A stretch of 64,000 bases of DNA. Origin: Weissella kandleri (GTDB lineage Bacteria > Bacillota > Bacilli > Lactobacillales > Lactobacillaceae). The position numbers and the translations under genes were made by a program. The stretch is from NCBI RefSeq assembly GCF_001438705.1, contig NZ_JQBP01000001.1, forward strand, positions 229,220 to 293,219. The letters are read 5' to 3'. The notes under the pieces are model-generated. The model was not told where the DNA came from and made no database searches. It was given only the letters and a program-made list of their open reading frames with translations. Below are positions 25,495 through 33,911 of the stretch, piece by piece (the first letter of the stretch is position 1; each line of letters begins with the position of its first letter).

Positions 25495-27324
25495 ATGCAA
25501 AAATGGTTGAATGAAACAAAGGTAACAATTTTACTTGGGATGGGGTTAATATTAGCTGCGATTTTTAAAATTGTTGATTGGGAAATAGTGAATTTATGGG
25601 TCTTAGCGGTTTTGTCGGTGGTTGGTTTATTGCCAATCGCTTGGCGTGCAGGTCAGGCGCTTCGATACCACGTCATTTCAATTGAACTTTTGGTCACAAT
25701 AGCGATGCTTGGGGCCATGTATCTAGGTGAATTTGAAGAATCAGCAATTGTTAGTTTTTTGTTTTTATTTGGGAGCGTTTTAGAGCAACGTGCTGTTAAA
25801 AAAACGCGGGCTGCCGTGCAGTCGTTGACTAATTTAGCCCCCAAAACAGCTTTAGTGAAAAGTAAAGTGAATCAGTGGAAGATGGTTCCGATTGAACAAG
25901 TTCAAAAAGGGGCAATCTTGTTAATTAAAAATGGGGCGCAGATTCCAGTCGATGGTGTGGTGATGCAAGGACAAGGGTCAGCGAATCAAGCTAATTTAAC
26001 GGGTGAAAGTATGCCAGTGGCGCTCACATTAGGGATGCCGGTTTTTGCGGGAAGTTATTTAGTCGAGGGAAACTTGGAAGTAAAGGCGCAAAAAGTAGGT
26101 GCGGAAACAGCATTTGGGCAAATCATTGAAATGATTGAGGAAGCGCAAGATCAAAAAAGTCCAATCGAGAAAACGATTGACCACTTTGCGCGGTGGTATA
26201 CGCCGGCGGTTCTGGGGCTGGCTTTACTGGTAGGGGTGCTTAATCATAATTTAGTCCAGGCTATTACGATTTTGATATTGGGTTGCCCGGGAGCTTTAGT
26301 AATTGGGGCCCCGATTGCGATGGTTACTGGAATCGGAAATGGAGCGAAGCATGGAATTATGGTTAAGGGCGGGGATGTTTTAGCGACTTTGGCGCAAGTG
26401 GACACGGTCGTGTTTGACAAAACGGGGACTTTGACCGTGGGACAGCCCAAAGTTCAGAATAAACTAGATGAAAATTTGACACAAACGCAAGCAGAAGTGT
26501 TGGCAACAATTGAACAAAGGAGTAATCATCCATTGGCACAAGCTTTACTACGTGTATTACCACAGCCAATGTCAACTTTGGTGGGGCAGCTGACAGTTAA
26601 AAATGGCTTAGGTATGGTTTTTGAGGGGAATAATCAGAAATGGTATGTAGGAAATGAGCATTTAATTCAAATCTCAGCCGTTCCAGTTACGACAAAGCAA
26701 AGAAAATTTATTCAAGCGATTGAGGATGCTGGGCAAAGCTTAGTACTTTTTGCCAATCAAGAACGGGTCTTAGCGATTTATGGAATTGCTGATCAAATTC
26801 GGGTTGAAACCAAGATGGCATTAAGAGCGCTAAGACAAATCGGGGTTCAAAAAATGGTAATGATGACTGGTGATCATGCGCAGGCCGCTGAGGCTGTGGC
26901 CAATCCGTTAACACTTTCTTATGAATCAAATTTGTTGCCAGCCGACAAAGCAGACTTAATTCAAACGTATCAAAAGGCTGGGCATAAAGTGGCGTTTGTT
27001 GGTGACGGAGTCAATGATGGACCGGCTTTGGCGCAAGCTGATGTTGGGATAGCAATGGGAAATGGGGCTGAAGTTGCGATTGAAACGGGGGATGTTATTT
27101 TGATGCACAGTAATTTGGAACGTTTAGTGCATGCCCGGCAGTTGGCTCAACAGACACAAAAGATTGTATGGCAAAATATTACGCTTGCTTTGTTGACTGT
27201 AGCTTTTTTATTGTTAGGATTAATTTTTAACTTTATCTACATGGCTAGTGGAATGTTTGTCCACGAAATGAGCATTATTATTGTTATTTTAAATGCATTA
27301 AGACTAACGCATTTTCGACCTTGA
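25495..27324 (+). CDS. Heavy-metal-translocating P1B-type ATPase
   Basis: A 609-residue metal pump of the inner membrane. Motifs in order are actuator loop LTGES, the metal-site helix ILGCPGALVIGAP, the phosphorylated Asp in DKTGTLT, SNHPLAQ, TGDHAQ and the hinge GDGVNDGPALA. The CPx motif is CPG and not CPC, a variant I recall from lactobacilli whose metal is not settled. There is no N-terminal HMA domain. The start is set at the ATG at 25495 by GAGGAG; an ATG five codons earlier is less likely. A separate HMA protein is encoded 2.1 kb downstream. Cadmium, zinc or copper are all possible substrates. Confidence 0.9.
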   Translation: MQKWLNETKVTILLGMGLILAAIFKIVDWEIVNLWVLAVLSVVGLLPIAWRAGQALRYHVISIELLVTIAMLGAMYLGEFEESAIVSFLFLFGSVLEQRAVKKTRAAVQSLTNLAPKTALVKSKVNQWKMVPIEQVQKGAILLIKNGAQIPVDGVVMQGQGSANQANLTGESMPVALTLGMPVFAGSYLVEGNLEVKAQKVGAETAFGQIIEMIEEAQDQKSPIEKTIDHFARWYTPAVLGLALLVGVLNHNLVQAITILILGCPGALVIGAPIAMVTGIGNGAKHGIMVKGGDVLATLAQVDTVVFDKTGTLTVGQPKVQNKLDENLTQTQAEVLATIEQRSNHPLAQALLRVLPQPMSTLVGQLTVKNGLGMVFEGNNQKWYVGNEHLIQISAVPVTTKQRKFIQAIEDAGQSLVLFANQERVLAIYGIADQIRVETKMALRALRQIGVQKMVMMTGDHAQAAEAVANPLTLSYESNLLPADKADLIQTYQKAGHKVAFVGDGVNDGPALAQADVGIAMGNGAEVAIETGDVILMHSNLERLVHARQLAQQTQKIVWQNITLALLTVAFLLLGLIFNFIYMASGMFVHEMSIIIVILNALRLTHFRP

Positions 27325-27349
27325 CAAACAAAATCGAACAAAACTTTTC

Positions 27350-27376
27350 AAGTGTTCTGAGGAAGGACACTTTTTT
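27350..27376 (+). terminator. Rho-independent terminator after the P-type ATPase gene
   Basis: AAGTGTTC pairs with GGACACTT over a seven-base loop, followed by six T residues. Confidence 0.75.
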
Positions 27377-27479
27377 ATATGTATAACTGACGATTGACAT
27401 GAGGGGATCTTTATAGATGAGCTATAATAAGTGATTATGCAGTAAAAAATTTGTAAAGATCCTTGAGGAAGGAGGTGTG

Positions 27480-28364
27480 ATGATTATGAATAAGCCACAA
27501 AATTTACGAAATAGAAGCTTGTTTCAGAAAACTTTATTAATACTAATACCGGTGGTTGGTATGGGTTTAATGCTATGGGGTGCGCAAGGTGATTCTAACG
27601 GGACTTCGAAGCAGTTGAATTCTGTTGCACATGCAAAATTAAATTATCAGGTATATGAGCAGCGGGCTGATAATGGCACACAAATGTGGAATGTCAAAAT
27701 CAAACAGGCTAAACTTGGGGTGGGCTTTGCCCGAGATAGTTTGGCACCAGGCAAGGTGGTCTTAGAGACACCTTCACATTTTGCTCAACGTCACAATTTA
27801 CCGTTAGTTATTAATGCATCTCGATATAATTTAAGAAAAAATGAAATGTGGGGAACGCACCTTCATCGAGGAAGGATTATTGCACGTCAGCATTTTGACA
27901 GCTATAGCTCTTATTTAACCATTTCAAATGATGGGAAAAATTTGGGTTCACATCCCAATCAGACTATTTTCAGAAATGGTCAATTTCAAGAAGTTCTTAC
28001 GGGATTTTTCCCGTTAATTCAACACGGACGAGCAGTTGCTCAGCCGCAAAATTTAACTGTGGCTAGTAGGCAACATCCCCGTCAAATTATTTATCAATTA
28101 AAAAATGGCGATTTTGGTATTTTATCGATAGCAGGCCGGTTTGATGGGAATCAAGGTTTAGATTATCAAGAAATGTTACATGAATTAGCTAAAATCAAGC
28201 ACATCCAGTTTGCGTATAATTTAGATGGGGGTGGTTCAACCTCCACGGTGGTTCAGGGGCAAATGATTAATCCTAGTTTTGATCAATCTCGAAAAGAACG
28301 GCCAGTACGTGATTATATTTACTTTTACCCTGATGGGCAGCCGGATCCTTTAAAGGACAAATGA
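27480..28364 (+). CDS. Secreted phosphodiester glycosidase family (NAGPA/DUF2233) protein
   Basis: About 294 residues: an N-terminal membrane anchor or signal (LLILIPVVGMGLMLWGA, no lipobox cysteine) followed by a NAGPA-type domain. The family core is seen in PLVINASRYN, QIIYQLKNGDFGILSIAG and the diagnostic NLDGGGSTSTVV late in the protein. Family members cleave phosphodiester-linked sugars or act in exopolysaccharide metabolism outside the cell. A strong AAGGAGG precedes ATGs at 27480 and 27486; either could be the start. The next gene encodes a hexapeptide acetyltransferase, so the two may modify a surface polymer. Confidence 0.82.
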   Translation: MIMNKPQNLRNRSLFQKTLLILIPVVGMGLMLWGAQGDSNGTSKQLNSVAHAKLNYQVYEQRADNGTQMWNVKIKQAKLGVGFARDSLAPGKVVLETPSHFAQRHNLPLVINASRYNLRKNEMWGTHLHRGRIIARQHFDSYSSYLTISNDGKNLGSHPNQTIFRNGQFQEVLTGFFPLIQHGRAVAQPQNLTVASRQHPRQIIYQLKNGDFGILSIAGRFDGNQGLDYQEMLHELAKIKHIQFAYNLDGGGSTSTVVQGQMINPSFDQSRKERPVRDYIYFYPDGQPDPLKDK

Positions 28365-28459
28365 TGTCAAAATTGGTGATAATATATAAACTGTTTGTAT
28401 GGTTACATGAACAGCTTTAATGCTACAATTATATAAAAAACATTAGGAGATTAGTGTTA

Positions 28460-29323
28460 ATGGATTATTGGATAAAAAAATTTGGTACAGATATGAAAAT
28501 TGGTGATAACGAGTTAATAGCGCCGGATGCAGAGATGGAAAATTCGTCAATTTTATTTCGCGGGAAGGGGAATATTCTCTTTTTAGCGCCGGGGGTTCAT
28601 TTAAATAATGTTGTTATTAAGTTTTTAGGCAATAATTCAGTGGTTTATATTTCTAAAAGTAAGTATCCTTGCGCATTTCAAGTAAATATGTTTCATGATT
28701 CAGTGTTTTATATGGGTGAAAATAACTCAATTAATGGTAAAAAGGCGGTGTTCCAGTTATCGGAGTATAAAAATATATTTATTGGTGCCGACAATATGTT
28801 ATCGTATGGATTGACTTTAAGAGTCGCTGATCCTCATCTCATTTATTCAGCCACTACTAAGGAACGTGTAAATCCCAGTAAAAGTGTTTATATTGGTGAC
28901 CATGTTTGGATTGGACAAAATGTTAATATTTTGAAAGGCGTGCGTATTGGTTCTGGTAGTATCATCGCCGGTGAAGCGGTACTAACCAAACCGGTTCCGT
29001 CTAACACAACTTTTGGTGGAAATCCGGCTAAAAAGCTAAAAGAGGGGGTCTTTTGGATGCGGCCATCAGTTCATGCCTTTACATCAGCACATACTGAAAA
29101 ATGGCAGCGACATGATGGAGATGAATTTATTTTTACTAATAAAAATACATATTCGTTTGCAACGATTGAAAAAGAGTTAACACGGTTAGCACACACCCAG
29201 GATAAGCTAACCTTTTTACAACATTTACCAAAAGATAAAAATCGTTTTTTTATGGATGTTGATGTGAATAAGAGCCAACGTAAGTCTGGAAAATCGCATT
29301 TTTTTAATTGGGGTAAAAAGTAG
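28460..29323 (+). CDS. Hexapeptide-repeat acyltransferase (LbH superfamily)
   Basis: A 287-residue protein built on a left-handed beta-helix. Hexapeptide repeats are visible at about residues 90-195, ending in the usual SVYIGDHVWIGQNV, VRIGSGSIIAGEAVLTK and GGNPAKKLK signature of serine-, maltose- and polysaccharide-acetyltransferases. The His of the DPH phrase (about 130) may be the catalytic base. The last 85 residues form a charged tail that I do not recognise. The ATG at 28460 has TAGGAGA upstream; the GTG two codons earlier is too close. It follows the NAGPA-type gene, which hints at a surface-polymer substrate. Confidence 0.85.
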   Translation: MDYWIKKFGTDMKIGDNELIAPDAEMENSSILFRGKGNILFLAPGVHLNNVVIKFLGNNSVVYISKSKYPCAFQVNMFHDSVFYMGENNSINGKKAVFQLSEYKNIFIGADNMLSYGLTLRVADPHLIYSATTKERVNPSKSVYIGDHVWIGQNVNILKGVRIGSGSIIAGEAVLTKPVPSNTTFGGNPAKKLKEGVFWMRPSVHAFTSAHTEKWQRHDGDEFIFTNKNTYSFATIEKELTRLAHTQDKLTFLQHLPKDKNRFFMDVDVNKSQRKSGKSHFFNWGKK

Positions 29324-29487
29324 AAACTAAATTTGGAGTTTAACTTAAAATGAGAACATGCCATTGAAAGTGGTGTTTTTTTTGTTCGGTTATCTATTAA
29401 TAAATTGATGGTGATCAATTTTTGCAAATATCTTCCGTGTCATAATGATATTAGTCGGAATATCAAAAGCAAAATGAGGTGAATATA

Positions 29488-29724
29488 ATGAGTGAATTAA
29501 CACTTAAATTGGATGCATTAACTTGTCCATCGTGTTTTATTAAAATTGAAAAAGCTGTTCGAAAACAAAAAGGGGTCCAAGGTGTGGAAGTCCGATTTAA
29601 TGCTGGGAAGGTGAAAATTGAATTTTTACCAGAGACAGTACAAGCTGAAGCGTTAAGTCAGGTGGTTGAGCACCTAGGATATCAAGTTTTAGACAAGCAA
29701 ATACGAAAGTTAGGGGACGCATAA
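29488..29724 (+). CDS. Heavy-metal-associated (HMA) domain protein, OrfX-type
   Basis: A 78-residue soluble protein that is almost entirely one HMA ferredoxin-like domain. The metal-binding motif is LTCPSCFIKIEKAV (CPSC, about residues 11-14), with the later GYQV phrase of the family. Such proteins carry copper or other soft metals. The ATG follows GAGGTG. Its stop overlaps the ATG of the Dps-like gene by one base (TAATG), and flp follows, reproducing the orfX-orfY-flp operon known from lactococci and lactobacilli. It could feed the P-type ATPase encoded upstream, which lacks its own HMA domain. Confidence 0.88.
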   Translation: MSELTLKLDALTCPSCFIKIEKAVRKQKGVQGVEVRFNAGKVKIEFLPETVQAEALSQVVEHLGYQVLDKQIRKLGDA

Positions 29725-30191
29725 TGACAATCGATGATCAGTATCAAAAAGAATTAAAACAGAGTGAGGTTGATCACCATACTCCTACGGCAATGGCAAT
29801 GACGAGCCACATTCTAGCTAATCTAGAATTATTGAAACTAAAAACACGGCAATTTCGTTATTATCAATCGGACGTGACTGTTCAAGCGGTCATGGCTGGT
29901 TTAGAAACAAGCTTTACTACCCAATTTGAGCAAGTATCACAAATTTTATTAACTCGTTTGGCTATTGTGCCAACGACATTCGCCGAATTTGAAGAGTATG
30001 GTATGCTGGAATTAAATGGGCGTGATAAGTATTTAAGTGCTTCAGAACAACTTGATATGATTAAAGATGACTTGAAAACGGCTAATTTATTTATTGAGCG
30101 GGGCATTGAGCTGGCAAAACGAGAAAATTTGTTTAACTTGCAAATGCTTTTAGCATACTTGTTAAAGTTTAATCATCAGTTTATCGCATAA
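29724..30191 (+). CDS. Dps/ferritin-like protein, OrfY-type
   Basis: A 155-residue four-helix protein. The spacing of helices and the PTTFAEFEEYG phrase are Dps-like, but the ferroxidase residues of Dps (the HW pair and the HxxxxE helix) are replaced (QFRYYQSD, LETSFTTQFEQ). It is therefore unlikely to oxidise iron in the classical way. It is translationally coupled to the HMA gene before it, and flp starts 14 bases after it. In related operons the product is thought to act in metal or oxidative stress handling, but its function is not proven. Confidence 0.72.
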   Translation: MTIDDQYQKELKQSEVDHHTPTAMAMTSHILANLELLKLKTRQFRYYQSDVTVQAVMAGLETSFTTQFEQVSQILLTRLAIVPTTFAEFEEYGMLELNGRDKYLSASEQLDMIKDDLKTANLFIERGIELAKRENLFNLQMLLAYLLKFNHQFIA

Positions 30192-30205
30192 GCAAAGGGG
30201 AAGTG

Positions 30206-30886
30206 ATGGCAGATTTACAGCATTCAAAAAATTTGTGCGTCACACAAGTGCCCCTATTTCAAGATCTACCAAACGTGGAATTAACGCAGATTAATAACTT
30301 AGTAGTGCATCAATATTTAACGCCGGGGACGTTGGTATTTAGTCCATTAATGACATCGCGATTAGTGATTGTCCATACTGGTAAAATTAAGGTATATCAA
30401 TTGAACGCTAATGGTCAAGAGCAAGTCTTGCGAATTTTAGGGGCCGGGGATGTTGAAGGTGAAGCTTTATTATTTGGTGATTTGACGTCAACAGTTTATG
30501 GTGAAGTGCTCAAAGCTGGTGAGATGTGCACCTTAAGCGGGACAGACTTTCAAGTTTTACTTGCGAATAAGCCACAAATGGCGTTGCAACTACTTGACCA
30601 ATACCATCAAAAAACGAAGCAATTAGAACGACAGTTGAGTTATTTAAGTATTAATAATAAGGAACGGCGAGTAGGCACATATTTGGTTGATCAAGTCAAA
30701 AGTCAAGGCCAACAACAAATTACTTTGCCAATGAAGTTAAAAGATTTGGCAACATATTTAGCTTTAACGCCGGAGACCTTATCACGTAATTTGGCGCGGT
30801 TAAGCCAAAAGAAATATTTAAAACAACATTTACGGCAAGTGGAAATTTTAAACTTGGCGGCGCTTCAAGCAAACTTGTTTGATTAA
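30206..30886 (+). CDS. flp: FNR-like protein FLP (Crp/Fnr family redox regulator)
   Basis: A 226-residue Crp/Fnr regulator with an N-terminal beta-roll and a C-terminal winged helix (recognition part LTPETLSRNLARLSQ, about 183-197). Two cysteines, Cys11 and Cys108, stand where lactic FLPs carry the pair that forms a redox-sensitive disulfide; there is no iron-sulfur cysteine cluster. It is the third gene of the HMA-Dps-like-flp operon and probably controls that operon in response to oxidation and metal supply. The ATG at 30206 follows AAGGGG; a GTG one codon earlier is possible. A terminator follows. Confidence 0.85.
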   Translation: MADLQHSKNLCVTQVPLFQDLPNVELTQINNLVVHQYLTPGTLVFSPLMTSRLVIVHTGKIKVYQLNANGQEQVLRILGAGDVEGEALLFGDLTSTVYGEVLKAGEMCTLSGTDFQVLLANKPQMALQLLDQYHQKTKQLERQLSYLSINNKERRVGTYLVDQVKSQGQQQITLPMKLKDLATYLALTPETLSRNLARLSQKKYLKQHLRQVEILNLAALQANLFD

Positions 30887-30918
30887 AAGATCAAATGAGC
30901 TTGTTAATTAATAAGAAT

Positions 30919-30948
30919 CGGACTGTTTTGAAAAGGACAGCCTTTTTT
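30919..30948 (+). terminator. Rho-independent terminator after flp
   Basis: GGACTGT and ACAGCC pair (one bulged A) around a loop of about ten bases and end in six T residues. Confidence 0.65.
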
Positions 30949-31034
30949 ATTTGGTATAGAATGATTAATTTTCAAGTGATACATGATTCAATGGTATAAT
31001 AAAGGAATTATAGAAAACAGGAGGTTCGACTTAG

Positions 31035-32954
31035 ATGAAGCAATTACGAGCCACGAATTTAGAAAGCATGTATGGAGAAAAGGTCTTATTGGATCAAATT
31101 TCCTTTTTGATTGAAACGGGTGATCGTGTGGGAATCGTCGGGGTCAATGGGACTGGAAAGACGACTTTATTAAACGCCATTGACGGGAGTGTACCGGCAG
31201 ATCAAGGACAGATTGAGACGCCAAATGATTACCGCATTGGTTATTTAACCCAAGACCCCGTTTTAGATGCTGATAAAAAAGTAATGGACGCTATTTTCGC
31301 GGGAAGTCAGCCGGTTTTTCAATTAATTCGAGAATATGAAGCCGCTCTACAAGCTTATTCCGCTAGTCCGGCCGATAGTAAGGCTGAAGATCGTTATACT
31401 CGTCTAGAACAACAGATGACACAATCTGATGCGTGGGAAGCTGAAGCAACGATTAAAACGATTTTGACGCAATTACATTTACCTGATTTAGACTTATCGA
31501 TTTCAGCTTTATCAGGAGGTCAAAAGAAGCGGGTTGGATTAGCGCAAGTTTTGATTCAAGCACCCGATCTTTTGTTGCTAGATGAGCCGACCAATCATTT
31601 GGACTTTGATTCGATTGCCTGGTTAGAAAAGTATTTAGCTAATTACCCAGGAGCTGTGATGACAGTGACTCATGATCGTTATTTCTTAGACCATGTGGCA
31701 AATCGAATTTTTGAACTTTCATTTGGTCATTTATATGAATATGTCGGAAATTACCAAGATTATGTTAGCGCAAAAGCAGAGCGGGTGGCAGCCGCCCAAG
31801 TTGCTGAACATAAAAGTAACCAATTATATAAAAAAGAATTGGCCTGGATGAAAACTTCCGCACGGGCTCGGAGTACGAAGCAACATGCACGGGAAACGCG
31901 ATTTGCTGAATTAGAAGCACAACAAGGAACTTTACAAATGGATGGTGCTGTTGAGGTTAATTTAGGGCAGCAACGGTTAGGTAAAAAAGTCATTCGTTTA
32001 GAAAATGCGAATTTGAAATTTGATAATCGAGTCATTTTAAATGATTTTAATGAATTAATTCAAGCTCATCAACGGATTGGAATTACTGGTGGCAATGGGA
32101 CCGGGAAATCAACGCTATTAAATGTTATTGCGCAACAGCAATCTTTAGATAGTGGAGTGTTAGAAATTGGTGAAACTGTTAAGTTGGCGTACTATGCGCA
32201 ACAAACGGAGCCAATTCCTGAGGATAAACGAGTTATTGAATATTTATCAGAGGTGGCCCAGACAGTGACGAATGCTGATGGCGACCAAGTTTCTGTGACT
32301 GAATTGCTTGAACAATTCTTATTCCCACCATTTATGCATGGTACGTTAATTCGAAAGCTATCCGGTGGTGAAAAACGGCGACTTTATTTGTTGAAATTAT
32401 TAATTCAACAGCCTAATGTTTTATTACTAGATGAGCCGACGAATGATTTAGATATTAGTACTTTGACAGTTTTGGAACAGTATTTACAAAATTTCCAAGG
32501 GACGGTTATTACTGTTTCGCACGATCGTTATTTTTTGGATAAAGTTGCAGATCATTTACTGATTTTTAAAGGCTTGGGTGAAATTGATCGCTATGATGGG
32601 AAATTTACGGACTATCTAGCTCAGATGGCACAAAGTGATAATTCATCCGTCAGTGTCGATTTCAGCTCAACTAAGAGTGGGGTTAAAAATGATAAGCTCG
32701 TGGATGATACGCCTATCACTAAGCAAGCACCGGCCAAAAAGAAGTTAACCTATATGGAACAAAAAGAATTTGCTGGGATTGAAAATGAGATTGCTAAGCT
32801 CGAAAGCGAGCTTGAAACAACTACTAGTGCCATGAACGAACAAGGCGCAGATTTTGCAAAATTAAGTGAATTACAAGCTCAATTTGATGCTTTAAATCAA
32901 GAATTAAATCAAAAAATGGATCGTTGGGCGGAACTGTCTGAACGTGCTGAGTAA
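31035..32954 (+). CDS. ABC-F family ATPase (Uup/YfmR type)
   Basis: A 639-residue soluble protein with two ABC ATPase domains in tandem and no membrane segment. First domain: Walker A GVNGTGKTT (about 36-44), signature LSGGQKKR, Walker B LLLLDEPTNHLD. Second: GGNGTGKST, LSGGEKRR, LLLLDEPTNDLD. A helical linker lies between them and a coiled coil forms the last 70 residues, the layout of Uup/YfmR proteins that act on stalled ribosomes or DNA branch structures. Start ATG with AGGAGG. It lies 11 bases ahead of the DHFR gene. Confidence 0.92.
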   Translation: MKQLRATNLESMYGEKVLLDQISFLIETGDRVGIVGVNGTGKTTLLNAIDGSVPADQGQIETPNDYRIGYLTQDPVLDADKKVMDAIFAGSQPVFQLIREYEAALQAYSASPADSKAEDRYTRLEQQMTQSDAWEAEATIKTILTQLHLPDLDLSISALSGGQKKRVGLAQVLIQAPDLLLLDEPTNHLDFDSIAWLEKYLANYPGAVMTVTHDRYFLDHVANRIFELSFGHLYEYVGNYQDYVSAKAERVAAAQVAEHKSNQLYKKELAWMKTSARARSTKQHARETRFAELEAQQGTLQMDGAVEVNLGQQRLGKKVIRLENANLKFDNRVILNDFNELIQAHQRIGITGGNGTGKSTLLNVIAQQQSLDSGVLEIGETVKLAYYAQQTEPIPEDKRVIEYLSEVAQTVTNADGDQVSVTELLEQFLFPPFMHGTLIRKLSGGEKRRLYLLKLLIQQPNVLLLDEPTNDLDISTLTVLEQYLQNFQGTVITVSHDRYFLDKVADHLLIFKGLGEIDRYDGKFTDYLAQMAQSDNSSVSVDFSSTKSGVKNDKLVDDTPITKQAPAKKKLTYMEQKEFAGIENEIAKLESELETTTSAMNEQGADFAKLSELQAQFDALNQELNQKMDRWAELSERAE

Positions 32955-32965
32955 GAGGGGACGAC

Positions 32966-33463
32966 ATGGTGAAAAAAGTTTTAATATGGGCGCAAACTTT
33001 GGATGGAACAATTGCTTTAAATGGTCAGATTCCTTGGCATCAACGTTCCGATATACGGTTTTTTGCGCAAACGACGCGTGGTCAGGTGGTAGTCATGGGC
33101 CGGCATACCATGGAATCTATGCATGGACGGGCGTTGCCTGGACGGACCAACTTAGTGTTGACGCATGATGCCAATTTAACCGTGCCAGCTGGGTTTGAGC
33201 GTATTTTATCAATGGCGGAAGCAGAAGAAATTGCACAACAAAAACAAAGTGATTTAATGATAATTGGGGGTAAACCCATTTATGAGTCATATTTGCCGAC
33301 TGCGGATCAATTGTTAGTGACATATTTGCAGTCAGATTTGCAAGGGGATGTTAAGATGGATCCAGTTAATTTGGATCAATGGCAACGAACAATTGTCCAA
33401 ACTGGACCGGCCGATACAGAGAATGATTATGCCTATGAAATAGTTAATTATCAGCGTAATTAA
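32966..33463 (+). CDS. folA: Dihydrofolate reductase
   Basis: A 165-residue NADPH-dependent reductase that makes tetrahydrofolate. The substrate-site phrase IPWHQRSDIRFF carries the catalytic Asp (about residue 29), VVMGRHTMES is the cofactor-binding turn, and MIIGGKPIYESYL is the GG-containing late motif. Length is normal. In many lactic acid bacteria it pairs with thyA; here the neighbour is an ABC-F gene, with probable cotranscription (11-base gap, AGAGGGGAC ribosome binding site). The N-terminus WAQTLDGTIALNG is a little divergent from the usual WAxDxNGxIG. Confidence 0.93.
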   Translation: MVKKVLIWAQTLDGTIALNGQIPWHQRSDIRFFAQTTRGQVVVMGRHTMESMHGRALPGRTNLVLTHDANLTVPAGFERILSMAEAEEIAQQKQSDLMIIGGKPIYESYLPTADQLLVTYLQSDLQGDVKMDPVNLDQWQRTIVQTGPADTENDYAYEIVNYQRN

Positions 33464-33546
33464 TTTTAAAAATGTATGTGACTTTCAAACTGGATAGGCG
33501 TAAAATGTAACTAACATAAATAAAAAGAGAGGCAAGGCAAAATAAT

Positions 33547-33753
33547 ATGCGTTACGTAACGACATTCTTTTGGACAGGAATCTTAGGAGCTTTGATTGGA
33601 TATATTGGTGGGGCATTGTCAAACGTTTCGGTTAATTACGAACAAGCCATGGTGACTGCGTTGATCGCTGGATCTTTGGGAACGATTTTGACATACTTTA
33701 TTTCAAAGAATAATGCGCCACAAGTGAAGAATGGTGATAAAGCAGAAGCTTAA
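33547..33753 (+). CDS. YjzD/DUF2929 family small membrane protein
   Basis: A 68-residue protein with two hydrophobic helices (about residues 6-26 and 34-51) and a short polar tail. The N-terminus MRYVTTFFWTGILG and the overall plan match the DUF2929 family (B. subtilis YjzD), which in lactic acid bacteria is often encoded just before dnaE, as here. Its function is not known. Upstream AGAGAGGCAAGG provides ribosome binding. A hairpin terminator separates it from dnaE. Confidence 0.7.
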   Translation: MRYVTTFFWTGILGALIGYIGGALSNVSVNYEQAMVTALIAGSLGTILTYFISKNNAPQVKNGDKAEA

Positions 33754-33814
33754 TTTAATAATGGTGAATTACTGTTAAGATGTTTAAGTTTGACGATTTT
33801 AACGGGGTAGTTTA

Positions 33815-33851
33815 CAAAAAGTGCTGAAGCTAGCTAGCCTCGGTGCTTTTT
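33815..33851 (+). terminator. Rho-independent terminator before dnaE
   Basis: CAAAAAG and CTTTTTG arms enclose an inner imperfect stem (GTGC.../...GGTGC) and a GCTAGCTAGC core; the T run closes it. Confidence 0.55.
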
Positions 33852-33911
33852 GTTTAGTTGAAATTATAAAAAATCTGTGTTTGGCTGGAGAGGCTAAGAA
33901 AGGTGAGGCGA

